This document shows, piece after piece, positions 8,483 to 17,217 of a stretch of DNA of 64,000 nucleotides; position 1 is the first letter of the stretch; every line of letters begins with the position of its first letter. Where the stretch lies: positions 744,001 to 808,000 of the forward strand of contig CAWFPL010000002.1 in the NCBI GenBank assembly GCA_963817785.1, read 5' to 3'. This DNA is from JAKALD01 sp963817785 (GTDB lineage Bacteria; Pseudomonadota; Gammaproteobacteria; Burkholderiales; SG8-39). Under the pieces are notes generated by a model, which did no database searches, was not told the DNA's origin, and worked only from the letters and a program-made list of their open reading frames with translations. A program made the position numbers and the translations under genes.

Positions 8483-9223
8483 GTGCCTGAGGGTTACGCG
8501 GCGGTTGCCGCGCTCGCGCCGATCGCGTTCCTCGGCGCGCTGGTCTACGGCATCACCGGCTTCGGCGCCGCGCTGATCGCGATCCCGCTCGCCACGCACT
8601 TCGTGCCGCTGCCCTTTGCGCTCGCGGTGTTCGTGCTGCTCGACCTCGCCAACTCGCTGCGCCTCGGCCTGGAGGCGCCGCACCACGTGGCGCGCGCCGA
8701 GGTCGTGCGTCTGGTGCCGTCGCTGCTGGTGGGCACGGCCCTCGGCGTGACGCTGCTCGTCAATCTGCCGCGCCGCGGCGCCATGCTGGCGCTCGGCGCA
8801 TTCGTGGTCGCGTTCGCGCTCTACACGCTGCTCGCGCGCGGCCCGCGCGGCAACTTGCGCCGGCGCTGGGCCTACCTTGCCGGGTTCACCGGCGGCGTCA
8901 CCAGCACGCTGTTCGGCGCGGGCGGACCGCCGTACGCGATCTATCTCTCGCAGCGCGGCCTGACCAAGGAAGCGTTCCGCGCCACCCTGGCGCTGACCTC
9001 GGTGGCGAGCGTTTCCCTGCGGCTGCTGGCGTTCGCGCTGACCGGCCTGATGAGCCACGGCAAGGTGTGGGTGGCGGCGGCGATCGCTCTGCCGGCGGCG
9101 TGGCTCGGGATCTCGAGCGCCTCGCGCCTGTTCAAGCGCATCCGGCGCGAGACGCTGATGCGCGCGGTGGGCGTGATGCTACTGGTGAGCGGGGGTTCGC
9201 TGCTCGCGCGCGCGCTGGCTTAG
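8483..9223 (+). CDS. TSUP family sulfite/sulfonate exporter-like membrane protein (TauE/SafE)
   Basis: The product is 246 residues starting at GTG 8483 (12 bases after the PEBP gene). It has about eight hydrophobic helices in two repeats: PIAFLGALVYGITGFGAALIA in the first half and YLAGFTGGVTSTLFGAGGPP in the second, each with the Gly-rich GxxGxGG-like turn of TauE/SafE proteins. Members export sulfite, sulfonates or related anions across the inner membrane; the cargo here is unknown. It converges with cfa, only 22 bases apart. Confidence 0.85.
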   Translation: MPEGYAAVAALAPIAFLGALVYGITGFGAALIAIPLATHFVPLPFALAVFVLLDLANSLRLGLEAPHHVARAEVVRLVPSLLVGTALGVTLLVNLPRRGAMLALGAFVVAFALYTLLARGPRGNLRRRWAYLAGFTGGVTSTLFGAGGPPYAIYLSQRGLTKEAFRATLALTSVASVSLRLLAFALTGLMSHGKVWVAAAIALPAAWLGISSASRLFKRIRRETLMRAVGVMLLVSGGSLLARALA

Positions 9224-9245
9224 CGGCCGGCCGGCGGGCGCGCGG

Positions 9246-10451
9246 CTACTCGTAGATCCAGGCCCGCGTCCAGGGCAGCGGGTTGTTCTGCGGCCGCGAG
9301 CTCTTCACCGCGATCACCTGCTGGATGCTGACCCAGCGCCGCTCGAAGGCGTGCGCCGCGCCGGCCAGGTAGGTGCGCCAGATGCGCAGCCGCCTCTCGC
9401 CCGCGAGCGCGCGCGCCCGATCGAGGTTCGCCTCCAGGCGCTCGCTCCAGCGCCACAGCGTGCTGGCGTAGTGCAGGCGCAGCGTCTCGACGTCCATCAC
9501 CTCGAGATCGGCGCCAGCCATCTCCCGCAGCACCAGCCCGATGTGCGGCAGCTCGCCGTGCGGGAACACGTACTTGTCGATGAACTCGCCCGCGCCCAGT
9601 CCCACCGAGCGGCTGTCCGGGTCGATTGACGTGATGCCGTGATTCAGCGCGATGCCGCCGTCCTTGAGCAGGCGGTGGACGGCGCCGAAGTACAGCGGCA
9701 GGTTCTTCAGCCCGACATGCTCGAACATGCCCACCGAGGCGATCTTGTCGTACACCCCCTCGCCCGGGATGTCGCGGTAGTCCTGGACGAGCACGCGGCA
9801 GCGCTGCTGCAGCCCCTCGGCGCGGATGCGCTCTTCGGCCAGCGCGTGCTGGTTGTGCGACAGCGTCACGCCGGTGGCGTCGACGCCGTAGTGCGCGGCC
9901 GCCCAGCGCACCAGCGCCCCCCAGCCGCAGCCGATATCGAGAAACCGGTCGCCCGGTCCGAGCCGCAGCTTGCGGCAGATGTGGTCAAGCTTCTGCTCCT
10001 GCGCGGTGTTGATGTCCTCGGCGCCGGTCTTGAAGTAGCCGCAGGAGTACACCATGTTGCGGTCGAGCCACAACGCGTAGAAGTCGTTGGAGACGTCGTA
10101 GTGGTAGTGGATCGCCGCGGAGTCGCGCTTGCGGTTGTGCAGGTTGCGCAGCAGCGGTCTCCGCCCTTTCTTCTCCTTGCCCCAGTGGCGCGCCAGGTCT
10201 TCCGCGGCGCGCAGCACTTCGCCGATCGGTCCGTCCACGTCGATATGCCCTTCGACGTAGGCTTCGCCGAGCTTGGCGAGATCGGGGTTGACCAAGTAGC
10301 GCAGCGAGGCCGCGCGCGGAATGCGCAGCGACACGCTGGCGGGCTCGCTGAGCGCGTAGCGCTTGCCGTTCCACAGCTCGATCGCCAGCGGCAGCGCCAC
10401 CTGCCGCCTGAGCTCGGCGATCATCCTCTCGATGCGGGTTTCGAGCAGCAT
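9246..10451 (-). CDS. cfa: Cyclopropane-fatty-acyl-phospholipid synthase
   Basis: This 401-residue protein has the usual length for Cfa. The N-terminal SCP2-like lipid-binding part is followed by the SAM-dependent methyltransferase domain with FLDIGCGWGALVRWAA (motif I), GVTLSHNQHALAEER and VLVQDYRDIPGEGVYDKI. The catalytic-core sequence AAIHYHYDVSNDFYALWLD is present. It uses SAM to add a methylene bridge to unsaturated acyl chains of membrane phospholipids, a stationary-phase and acid-stress modification. It lies 5 bases after gor, so the two are co-transcribed, pairing membrane modification with thiol redox balance. Confidence 0.92.
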   Translation of the reverse strand: MLLETRIERMIAELRRQVALPLAIELWNGKRYALSEPASVSLRIPRAASLRYLVNPDLAKLGEAYVEGHIDVDGPIGEVLRAAEDLARHWGKEKKGRRPLLRNLHNRKRDSAAIHYHYDVSNDFYALWLDRNMVYSCGYFKTGAEDINTAQEQKLDHICRKLRLGPGDRFLDIGCGWGALVRWAAAHYGVDATGVTLSHNQHALAEERIRAEGLQQRCRVLVQDYRDIPGEGVYDKIASVGMFEHVGLKNLPLYFGAVHRLLKDGGIALNHGITSIDPDSRSVGLGAGEFIDKYVFPHGELPHIGLVLREMAGADLEVMDVETLRLHYASTLWRWSERLEANLDRARALAGERRLRIWRTYLAGAAHAFERRWVSIQQVIAVKSSRPQNNPLPWTRAWIYE

Positions 10452-10456
10452 GCGCC

Positions 10457-11812
10457 TCAGGCGGATTTCTCGCGCATGGTCACGAACTCTTCGGCGGCGG
10501 TGGGATGGATGCCGATGGTGGCGTCGAACTGCGCCTTGGTGGCCCCGAGCTTCAGCGCGATGGCGATGCCCTGGATGATCTCGCCGGCGTCCGGGCCGAT
10601 CATGTGAGCGCCGAGCACGCGCTGCGAGGGCGCGCCGACCACCAGCTTCATGAAGCTGCGCTCTTCGCTGTCGCCGAGCGTGTGCTTGAGGGTCCGGAAT
10701 GCGGTCTTGTAGACGTCCACCGCGCCGTGGCGCTCGCGCGCCTTTTCCTCGGACAGTCCGACGCAGGCGAGATTCGGATTGGCGAACACCGCGGTGGGCA
10801 CGTTGGCGTAGTCCATCGCGGTCGGCTCGCCGCGGAACAGCGTGCGCGCGAGCGCCATGCCTTCGGCGGTGGCCACCGGGGTCAGGTTCATGCGGTGGGT
10901 AACGTCGCCCAGCGCGTAGACCGAGTCGACCGAGCTTTTCAGGTGGGCGTCCACCACGATCGCGCCGTCGGCGTTGAGCTGCACGCCCGCCGCCTCGAGC
11001 CCCAGGCCGTGCGTGTTCGGCTTGCGCCCGGTGGCGAACATCACCGTGCCCGTCCGCTGCCGGGTACCGTCCTGGTAGGCGAGCTCGAGCGTGCCGTCCG
11101 CGGTGCGCTCGATGCGCGCCGGGATCGCGTTGAGCCGGATGGCGACGCCTTTCCTGCTCATCTCCTCGGCGATGCGCGTGCCGAGCTCGGCGTCGAAGCC
11201 CCGCAGCAGGCGCGGGCCCCGGTAGGCGAGCGTCGTGTCCACGCCCAAGCCATTGAAGATCGAGGCGAACTCGAGCGCGATGTAGCCGCCCCCGACCACC
11301 ACCACGCTCGCCGGCAGCCGCTCGAGGTGAAACGCCTCGTTCGAGGTGATCGCGTGCTCGCAGCCCGGTATCTGCGGCACCTGGGGCCAGGAGCCGGTGG
11401 CCACGAGCACGTACCTGGCGCTGTACGCCTTGCCGTCGACCTCGACCGTGTGCGCGTCGCGCAGCGTGGCGCGGCCGCGCAGGATCGCGGCGCCGGCGTT
11501 GACCAGAACGCGCTCGTACACGCCGTTCAGGCGCGCGATCTCGCGGTCCTTGTTGGCGAGCAGCGTGTTCCAGTCGAAGCGCGCCGGGCCCGCGGTCCAG
11601 CCGAACGACGCGGCGTCGTGGAAGTCGTCGCGGAAATGCGCCGCATAGGCGAACAGCTTCTTCGGAATGCAGCCGACGTTGACGCAGGTGCCGCCGAAGC
11701 GGCCCGACTCGGCGATCGCGACGCGCGCGCCGTAGCCGGCCGAGACGCGGCTCGCGCGCACCCCGCCCGAGCCGGCGCCGATGGTGAACAGGTCGAAGTC
11801 GTATTGCGCCAC
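10457..11812 (-). CDS. gor: Glutathione-disulfide reductase
   Basis: This 451-residue flavoenzyme reduces oxidised glutathione with NADPH. It shows an N-terminal FAD motif (LFTIGAGSGGVRASR) and the redox-active disulfide GGTCVNVGCIPKK (C43 and C48). The NAD(P) Rossmann motif follows as VVVGGGYIALEFASI, and the C-terminal dimer-interface histidine segment is GIHPTAAEEFVT. The length is standard for Gor. Downstream cfa follows after 5 bases, and the 88-residue gene upstream ends 40 bases before its start, so a three-gene operon is likely. Confidence 0.93.
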   Translation of the reverse strand: MAQYDFDLFTIGAGSGGVRASRVSAGYGARVAIAESGRFGGTCVNVGCIPKKLFAYAAHFRDDFHDAASFGWTAGPARFDWNTLLANKDREIARLNGVYERVLVNAGAAILRGRATLRDAHTVEVDGKAYSARYVLVATGSWPQVPQIPGCEHAITSNEAFHLERLPASVVVVGGGYIALEFASIFNGLGVDTTLAYRGPRLLRGFDAELGTRIAEEMSRKGVAIRLNAIPARIERTADGTLELAYQDGTRQRTGTVMFATGRKPNTHGLGLEAAGVQLNADGAIVVDAHLKSSVDSVYALGDVTHRMNLTPVATAEGMALARTLFRGEPTAMDYANVPTAVFANPNLACVGLSEEKARERHGAVDVYKTAFRTLKHTLGDSEERSFMKLVVGAPSQRVLGAHMIGPDAGEIIQGIAIALKLGATKAQFDATIGIHPTAAEEFVTMREKSA

Positions 11813-11852
11813 GGTCGCGCTGAGAGGGGGGCGGCGCCCCGCCCGTCAGGCC

Positions 11853-12119
11853 CTATTTCAGGTTCGGCAGGTTCAGCTCGATGAGCTCGAGATGGTCGGC
11901 CAGGTTCTTGAGTTGCGGCTTGTCGCCCATCCACTTCAGGGCGTTGCGCACCCGCTCCTCGACCTGCGCGCGCGGAATGCCCTCGATGCCGGCGAACAGC
12001 TGCGCGAGCGCCTCGAAGCCCTGTGACTGCGCGGCGGTGCGCACCTCGACGAGCTTGGCTTCGATCGCGGCGCGGTCGAGATTGGTGACGATCTTCAGCG
12101 TCTTTTCGTGCAGGCTCAT
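11853..12119 (-). CDS. Conserved-looking hypothetical protein, 88 residues
   Basis: The predicted protein is small, charged and helical (MSLHEKTLKIVTNLDRAAIE ... LELIELNLPNLK) with no signal peptide or membrane segment. Codon use is like the neighbours. GGGGAG lies about 6 bases before the ATG and serves as a good ribosome binding site. It is first in a probable operon with gor and cfa. The start of the family core (ETLKIVTNLDRAAIEAKL) suggests a compact helical bundle. I do not recognise the family; a stress or redox link is suggested only by position. Confidence 0.7.
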   Translation of the reverse strand: MSLHEKTLKIVTNLDRAAIEAKLVEVRTAAQSQGFEALAQLFAGIEGIPRAQVEERVRNALKWMGDKPQLKNLADHLELIELNLPNLK

Positions 12120-12215
12120 GACGCGCTCCCCGGGGTCGGCTGGCGAAGGCGGCGCGCCGCACCCCCCTCCTGTGAGGTCATATTAGCCAGTTGGGCGCGA
12201 TTTGGCCAGCCGCGG

Positions 12216-13865
12216 TCAATCGTGCGTCGCATAGCGCTCCTGCGCGTGGCGCGCGCGCCCCTCGCCGATCAGCTTGTCGAGATGCGCGGCAAGCGATCGT
12301 GCCGCGACCGGATGCAGCTTCGCGGGCACGTCGTCGTACACCGCCGGCAGGAGCTCGGCCAGCGTCGGGCGGCCCAGCCGCGCGATCGCGGCGAGCACCT
12401 TCGCCTCGCGCGCCAGCCGGTGCGCGATCAGGCGCCGCACTTCCCTGTGCGGCGAGCCGATGAGGTAGCCGTGACCCGGCGCGAGGATCGCGAGGTCCTC
12501 GGCGAGCAGCGCCTCGAGCGAGCCGAGGTAGGCGCGCATGTCGCCGTCGGGCGGGTTGATCACCACGGTCGAGCCCTGCATCACGTGGTCGCCGGTGAAC
12601 AGCATGCGCGTGTGCTCGAGCAGGTAGCACAGGTGGTTCGACGCGTGCCCCGGCGTGTGCAGCGCGCGCAGCGAGCAGCCGCCGAGCTCGAGCCGCTCGC
12701 CGTGCGCCGGCACGCGCTCGGGCGCGAAGCCCTGGTCCTGGCTCGGTCCCGCCGGCGCGGGGCGGCCGATCACGGTTGCGCCGGTGGCGGCGCGGATCGC
12801 CGCCGCGGCCGGCGAGTGATCCAGGTGCGTGTGCGTGCACAGCACCCAGCGGATGCGCCCGGCGCCCGCGGCGAGCACTGCCTCGACGTGCGAGGCGATT
12901 GCCGGGCCGGGGTCGATCACCGCGAGCTCGCGCTCGCCGACCAGGTAGGTGTTGGTGCCAGGCCCGGTCATCATTCCCGCGTTCGGGGCGATGATGCGCG
13001 TCACCAGGCGGTCGAGGCGCTTGGGCACGCCGGGGGTCAGGTCGTAGGTCGTGCGGCCCGTTTCCTCCGGGTCGCACCAGTGGATCTCGAAGTACTGCGG
13101 GTCGGCGCGCCGGAACAGCTTCGCACCGTCGCGTCCCTGGGCCCAGCAGGCCCGGTTGGTGTCGATCTCGGGCAGCGCGCGCACGTGCTCGAGGAGGTCG
13201 TGCGGGCGCTCGAAGCGCGCGACGTCGGCGAGCGTGTGCTTGGTGGCGAACACCAGCTCGATCTCGCCGCGCGCGTCGCGCGCGAGCGCATCTTCGGGAC
13301 GGATCCACAGATTGTGAATCGTCTCGGAGTCGTCGTGCGAGCCCTGCTGCCCGGCCGGCGCCTCGGCGACGAAGAAGCGGGCATCGAAGCGCCGAGAACG
13401 CCCCGGCGCCGTGATCCAGTGGCCGAAATAGGCCAGCGCGCGCGCTGGCAGCAGGAGGCGCTCGCGCTCGAGGAACTCGGCAAAGGGCAGCTCCCCCGAG
13501 TTGAGCGCGCCGCGCAGGTGCCCGAGCGCGGCGGCGCGCTCGGCGCTCACCGGGCGCCGGTTCTCGTCGGTCGCCATCAGGATGCCGGCTTCCTCGAAGC
13601 ATTCGCGTATGGCGGCGACCCAGAACGCGAGGCCGCCGCCGGGCAGACCGAGGCGCTCGCTCGCCTCCGCGTCGCTGAGACCGAACACGCGCCGCGTAAT
13701 GCTCGGCTCGCGGTCGGCGGCATCGAGCGCGCCGCCGGGAAACACGTAGGCCCCGGCGAGGAACGCCGCGCCCTTGGTTCGCTGGAGCATGAACACCTCG
13801 GGGCCCTCGCCGGCCTCGCGCACGAGCACGACGGTGGCGGCGGGGCGGGGGGCGGGGGCGGTCAT
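12216..13865 (-). CDS. NUDIX-MBL fusion hydrolase (NUDT19-like plus LACTB2-like)
   Basis: The product is 549 residues from the ATG at 13865, 13 bases after the upstream SDR stop (a GTG at 13898 would overlap that gene). Residues about 1-240 form a NUDIX domain with AAIRECFEEAGILM; the RExxEExG part is intact, but the first Glu of the classical box is replaced, as in NUDT19-type CoA diphosphatases. Residues about 275-549 form a metallo-beta-lactamase-fold hydrolase: THTHLDH metal motif, HTPGHASNH, FTGDHVMQGS and APGHGYLIG. The C-terminal winged-helix-like tail resembles LACTB2. A CoA or acyl-CoA substrate for the NUDIX half is plausible given the fatty-acid genes around, but inferred. Confidence 0.85.
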   Translation of the reverse strand: MTAPAPRPAATVVLVREAGEGPEVFMLQRTKGAAFLAGAYVFPGGALDAADREPSITRRVFGLSDAEASERLGLPGGGLAFWVAAIRECFEEAGILMATDENRRPVSAERAAALGHLRGALNSGELPFAEFLERERLLLPARALAYFGHWITAPGRSRRFDARFFVAEAPAGQQGSHDDSETIHNLWIRPEDALARDARGEIELVFATKHTLADVARFERPHDLLEHVRALPEIDTNRACWAQGRDGAKLFRRADPQYFEIHWCDPEETGRTTYDLTPGVPKRLDRLVTRIIAPNAGMMTGPGTNTYLVGERELAVIDPGPAIASHVEAVLAAGAGRIRWVLCTHTHLDHSPAAAAIRAATGATVIGRPAPAGPSQDQGFAPERVPAHGERLELGGCSLRALHTPGHASNHLCYLLEHTRMLFTGDHVMQGSTVVINPPDGDMRAYLGSLEALLAEDLAILAPGHGYLIGSPHREVRRLIAHRLAREAKVLAAIARLGRPTLAELLPAVYDDVPAKLHPVAARSLAAHLDKLIGEGRARHAQERYATHD

Positions 13866-13878
13866 CGCTGCGCGCGGC

Positions 13879-14754
13879 TCAGGCAGTGCGGCCGGCACGG
13901 TCCTTGTCGTTCTGCGCCGTGATCAGCGCGCGCATGCGCTGCCACTCGGCGTCCGGGAGCTTGTCGAGCTCGGTGAACGACGCGCCGTTGGCGAGATAGC
14001 CGCCGCCGTCGATGGCGATGGTCTCGCCGGTGAGGAACTCGCAGCCGTCGGCCATGAGGAAGGTGGCGAGGTTCTGCAGCTCGGGCATTTTTCCGACCCG
14101 GCGCATCGGCACCGACTGCACCGCGTCCTCGAAGCTGCCGTCGGGCCGCAGGCGCTTGGAGGCGCCCTCGGTGGGAAACGGTCCGGGTGCAATGGCGTTG
14201 AGACGAATGCCGTAGCGCCCCCACTCGACCGCCAGCGACTTGGTCATCACGTGCAGTCCGGCCTTCGACATCGCCGAAGGCACCACGTAGGGGGAACCGG
14301 TCCACACCCAAGTCACCAGGATCGAGATCACCGAGCCCTTGCGGCCGCCGGCGATCCAGCGCCGTCCCACCGCGTGGGTCACGTAGAAACTGCCGTGGAA
14401 GACGGTGTTGGCGACGGCGTTGAAGCCGTTCGGCGTGAGGTCCTTGGTCGGGCTGATGAAGTTGCCCGCGGCGTTGTTGACCAGGCCCGTGAGCGGACCG
14501 GCTTCGTCCCAGATGCGCTGCACCATGGCGTCGACCGCCTGCGCGTCGCGGATATCGACCGCGTGCGTGCACAGCTTGCCGCCATGCCGGCCGGTCAGCT
14601 CCTGCGCGGTCTGCTCGAGCACGCCGCCGCGGCGTCCGGCGATCCAGACCTCGGCGCCGAGTTCGAGATACTTGGCCGCGATCTCCTTGCCCAGGCCCGT
14701 GCCGCCCCCGGTGATCAGGATGCGTTTGCCCTCGAGCAGTCCTTGCCGAAACAT
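13879..14754 (-). CDS. SDR oxidoreductase of the 2,4-dienoyl-CoA reductase type
   Basis: This 291-residue protein starts at 14754, behind AAGGAG. The NADPH site is ILITGGGTGLGKEIA, followed by VNNAAGNFISP. The substrate loop GSPYVVPSAMSKAGLHVMTK closely follows the active-site layout of mitochondrial/peroxisomal 2,4-dienoyl-CoA reductase (Tyr, Ser and Lys), and APGPFPTEGASKRL is also shared with that group. Probable role: NADPH-dependent reduction of 2,4-dienoyl-CoA during beta-oxidation of unsaturated fatty acids, in the cytoplasm. The downstream NUDIX-MBL gene is 13 bases away and probably co-transcribed. Confidence 0.85.
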   Translation of the reverse strand: MFRQGLLEGKRILITGGGTGLGKEIAAKYLELGAEVWIAGRRGGVLEQTAQELTGRHGGKLCTHAVDIRDAQAVDAMVQRIWDEAGPLTGLVNNAAGNFISPTKDLTPNGFNAVANTVFHGSFYVTHAVGRRWIAGGRKGSVISILVTWVWTGSPYVVPSAMSKAGLHVMTKSLAVEWGRYGIRLNAIAPGPFPTEGASKRLRPDGSFEDAVQSVPMRRVGKMPELQNLATFLMADGCEFLTGETIAIDGGGYLANGASFTELDKLPDAEWQRMRALITAQNDKDRAGRTA

Positions 14755-14933
14755 GGGCGCTCCTTCGCCGCGACGCGCGGGGAGCGCGTATTGTAGACGC
14801 CCTGCAGCAGCACAGCGCCGAACCGCGCGAAACACGTATACAGCAGCGCTGCGCGCTCGCGCCGCGCCTGGGCGTGGATGCGTGCTCCGATGCTCGGGTC
14901 GCTGTAGAAGCGTTCCGCAGTGACGCGTTCCAT
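14715..14933 (-). CDS. Possible small protein between DUF2917 and SDR genes (72 residues)
   Basis: A frame of 72 codons from ATG 14933 begins MERVTAERFYSDPSIGARIH and has a helical, Arg/Ala-rich middle (ARRERAALLYTCFARFGAVL). AGG lies about 7 bases before the start, 16 bases after the DUF2917 stop. Betaproteobacterial DUF2917 genes are often followed by a short basic helical protein of this style. The last 40 bases overlap the start of the SDR gene in another frame, so either the tail is not conserved or coupling is used. Low certainty. Confidence 0.4.
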   Translation of the reverse strand: MERVTAERFYSDPSIGARIHAQARRERAALLYTCFARFGAVLLQGVYNTRSPRVAAKERPCFGKDCSRANAS

Positions 14934-14949
14934 GGCGACCTGCGCGTGC

Positions 14950-15177
14950 TCAGGCGAGCGCAACGACGGCTTCGCCGAGCGCCTGGATCAGCGTGATCCC
15001 CTGTTGCGACAGGACGTGGCAGCTGCCCGGGCCGAGCACCACGTCGCGCGCGCGATTTTCCTCGGTCAGCCAGAGCGACCCCTGGCGGCAGCACACCGTG
15101 CTGCCGATACCGTCCTGGATCTTCAGCGTCTGCCCGAGCGAGAGGTGCAGATTGCCGGCGTCGAACTCGATGCGCAT
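14950..15177 (-). CDS. DUF2917 domain protein
   Basis: The product is 75 residues starting MRIEFDAGNLHLSLGQTLKI. The ATG at 15177 is chosen because AAGGAG lies 7 bases upstream; an upstream in-frame start at 15213 lacks a site. The small all-beta domain with SLWLTEENRARDVVLGPGS is typical of DUF2917, a betaproteobacterial family of unknown function. It may be cupin-like, since the pattern resembles cupin-type beta strands, but no metal ligands are evident. It is divergent from the LysR gene, which could regulate it. Confidence 0.82.
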   Translation of the reverse strand: MRIEFDAGNLHLSLGQTLKIQDGIGSTVCCRQGSLWLTEENRARDVVLGPGSCHVLSQQGITLIQALGEAVVALA

Positions 15178-15278
15178 CGCGGTCTCCTTGCCCAATGCAT
15201 GCTGGGAGTGCATGCTTCGTGGGACGCAGTGTGCGCGCCCCTGTGAGGGAGCTCAAACGGGAAATCCTCAGGATATGC

Positions 15279-16232
15279 ATGAGTAAACGGAATGCAAAAA
15301 GCGAGCCCGCCGGGAACCCGCGGCTGCCGTCGCTCGACCTCCTGAAAGGCTTCGAGGCAGCCGCGCGGCTGCTGTCGTTCACGCGCGCGGCCGAAGAGCT
15401 GTACCTGACGCAGTCGGCGGTGAGCCGCCAGATCAAGCAGCTCGAGGAGCAGCTCGGCGTGGCGCTGTTCGAGCGGCGCCACCGTGCGCTGGTGCTCTCA
15501 CCCGCGGGCGAGCAGCTGTATCCCGCTGCGGCGCAGGTGCTGACGGCGATGCGCGGCGTGACCGACCGGCTGCATGCGCTTTCGGCGCGCCGCACGCTCG
15601 CGGTGACTACCACGCACTCGTTCGCGGCGCTGTGGCTCATTCCGCACCTCGCGGGCTTTACGCGCACGCACGCGGGCGTGGACGTGCGCATCGCCAGCGA
15701 CACGCGCGTGAAGGACCTCGAAAGGGAGGGCCTCGACGTCGCGATCCGCCACGGGCCGGCCTCGCTCGCCGGTCCGAACGCGGTACGCCTGTTCGGCGAG
15801 CGCGTGTTTCCGGTGTGCAGCCCGAAGCTGCTGCGCGACCCGAAGCGGCCGCTCAAGCGGCCGGCTGACCTCGCGCACCAAGTGCTGCTGCAATATCACG
15901 ACCCGGACGGGCGCCATCCGTGGATGCACTGGAAGACCTGGCTCGAGGTTGAGGGCCTGGTAGAGCTGCGGCCCGCGGGCAGCCTGCTGTTCTCGGGCTA
16001 CGAGCAGATCATCCCGGCGGCGATCGCCGGGCACGGCGTCGCGCTCGGCAGGAGCCCGCTGGTGCGCGAGGCGCTCGCTTCCGGGGAGCTGGTGGCGCCG
16101 TTCAGACGCAGCGCCGATCCGGCGCGCGCCTACTTCGCGATCGTGTCGAAGGCCGCAGCGGGCCGGCCCGAGGTGGCCGAGTTCGTGGCCTGGCTGCGCG
16201 CCGAGGCGGCGGCCGACGAACCTAGACGGTGA
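15279..16232 (+). CDS. LysR-family transcriptional regulator, GcvA-like
   Basis: This 317-residue protein starts at ATG 15279, preceded by AGGA. The N-terminal winged helix-turn-helix is FEAAARLLSFTRAAEELYLT followed by QSAVSRQIKQLEEQLGVALF (about residues 25-65). The effector domain begins near residue 105 (LAVTTTHSFAALWLIPHLAGF), the layout of GcvA-type regulators. It probably binds the 100-base gap shared with the divergent DUF2917 gene and may control that gene or itself. Its tail overlaps the convergent quinone oxidoreductase gene by 11 bases. Confidence 0.9.
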   Translation: MSKRNAKSEPAGNPRLPSLDLLKGFEAAARLLSFTRAAEELYLTQSAVSRQIKQLEEQLGVALFERRHRALVLSPAGEQLYPAAAQVLTAMRGVTDRLHALSARRTLAVTTTHSFAALWLIPHLAGFTRTHAGVDVRIASDTRVKDLEREGLDVAIRHGPASLAGPNAVRLFGERVFPVCSPKLLRDPKRPLKRPADLAHQVLLQYHDPDGRHPWMHWKTWLEVEGLVELRPAGSLLFSGYEQIIPAAIAGHGVALGRSPLVREALASGELVAPFRRSADPARAYFAIVSKAAAGRPEVAEFVAWLRAEAAADEPRR

Positions 16233-17217
16233 GCACCAGCTTGCCGATGTGCTGCGAGGACTCCATCAGCCGGTGCGCGGCGGAGGCCTCGGCGAGCGCG
16301 AAAGTCTTGAAGACCACCGGCCTGATCTTGCCCGCCTCGATGAGCGGCCAGACGCGCGCGCGCAGGCTGTTCGCGATCGCGCCCTTGAACTCGACCGGCC
16401 GCGGGCGCAGCGTCGAGCCGGTGAGCGTGAGGCGGCGGCGCATCAGCTCGTTGATGTCGAGCTCGCTCTTCGGGCCGCGCAGGAAGGCGATGAACACCAG
16501 CCGCCCGTCGTCGGCGAGGCACTTCAGCTCCTTCGGCACGTAGTCGCCGCCCACCATGTCGAGGATCACGTCGACGCCCCGGCCGCCGGTGGCGGCCTTC
16601 ACCTCGGCAAGGAAGTCCTGGGTGCGGTAGTTGATCGCCTTCTCCGCGCCGAGCTTCACGCACGCCGCGCACTTGTCGTCGCTGCCGGCGGTGGCGAGCA
16701 CCCGGTTGCCCATCGCCTTGGCCATCTGGATCGCGGTGACGCCGATGCCCGACGAGCCGCCCTGCACCAGCAGCGTCTCGCCCGGCGCGAGGCGCGCGCG
16801 GTCGTACACGTTCGACCACACCGTGAAGAAGGTCTCCGGCAGCGACGCCGCCTCGGCCATCGACAGGCCCTTCGGCACCGGCAGCGCCTGCACCTCGGGC
16901 ACCGTGCAGTATTCGGCGTAGCCGCCGCCGCTCGCGAGCGCGCAGACCTTGTCGCCGGGCTTCCACAGTTTCGCGTCCGTACCGCAGGCGACGACCTCGC
17001 CGGCGACCTCGAGGCCCGGCAGATCCGACGCGCCCGCCGGCACCGGGTACAGCCCCATGCGCTGCAGCACGTCCGGGCGGTTGACGCCCGCGGCGGCGAC
17101 CTTGACGAGTATCTCGTTCGCCTTCGGTGCCGGGACCGGCCGCTCGGCCGGCGTCAGGACTTCGGGTCCGCCGGGCCTGGCGATCTCGACGGCGCGCATT
17201 TTCGCGGGCAGGGACAT
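16222..17217 (-). CDS. NAD(P)H quinone oxidoreductase, PIG3-type
   Basis: This 331-residue member of the zinc-independent MDR superfamily starts at ATG 17217 (MSLPAKMRAVEIARPGGPEV). It has GVNRPDVLQRMGLYP near residue 55, the cofactor site LLVQGGSSGIGVTAIQMAKA, and AEKAINYRTQDF followed by VDVILDMVGGDYVPKEL, all typical of PIG3/TP53I3 quinone reductases. It likely reduces quinones or enones with NADPH. The upstream frame extension to 17319 is Asp/Arg-rich and unlike family members, so it was not used. Confidence 0.88.
   Translation of the reverse strand: MSLPAKMRAVEIARPGGPEVLTPAERPVPAPKANEILVKVAAAGVNRPDVLQRMGLYPVPAGASDLPGLEVAGEVVACGTDAKLWKPGDKVCALASGGGYAEYCTVPEVQALPVPKGLSMAEAASLPETFFTVWSNVYDRARLAPGETLLVQGGSSGIGVTAIQMAKAMGNRVLATAGSDDKCAACVKLGAEKAINYRTQDFLAEVKAATGGRGVDVILDMVGGDYVPKELKCLADDGRLVFIAFLRGPKSELDINELMRRRLTLTGSTLRPRPVEFKGAIANSLRARVWPLIEAGKIRPVVFKTFALAEASAAHRLMESSQHIGKLVLTV

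Noticed and set aside
12178..12220. Promoter with TTGACC (-35) and TAATAT (-10) before the 88-residue gene
   Set aside because: The spacing is about 28 bases, too long for a sigma-70 promoter.
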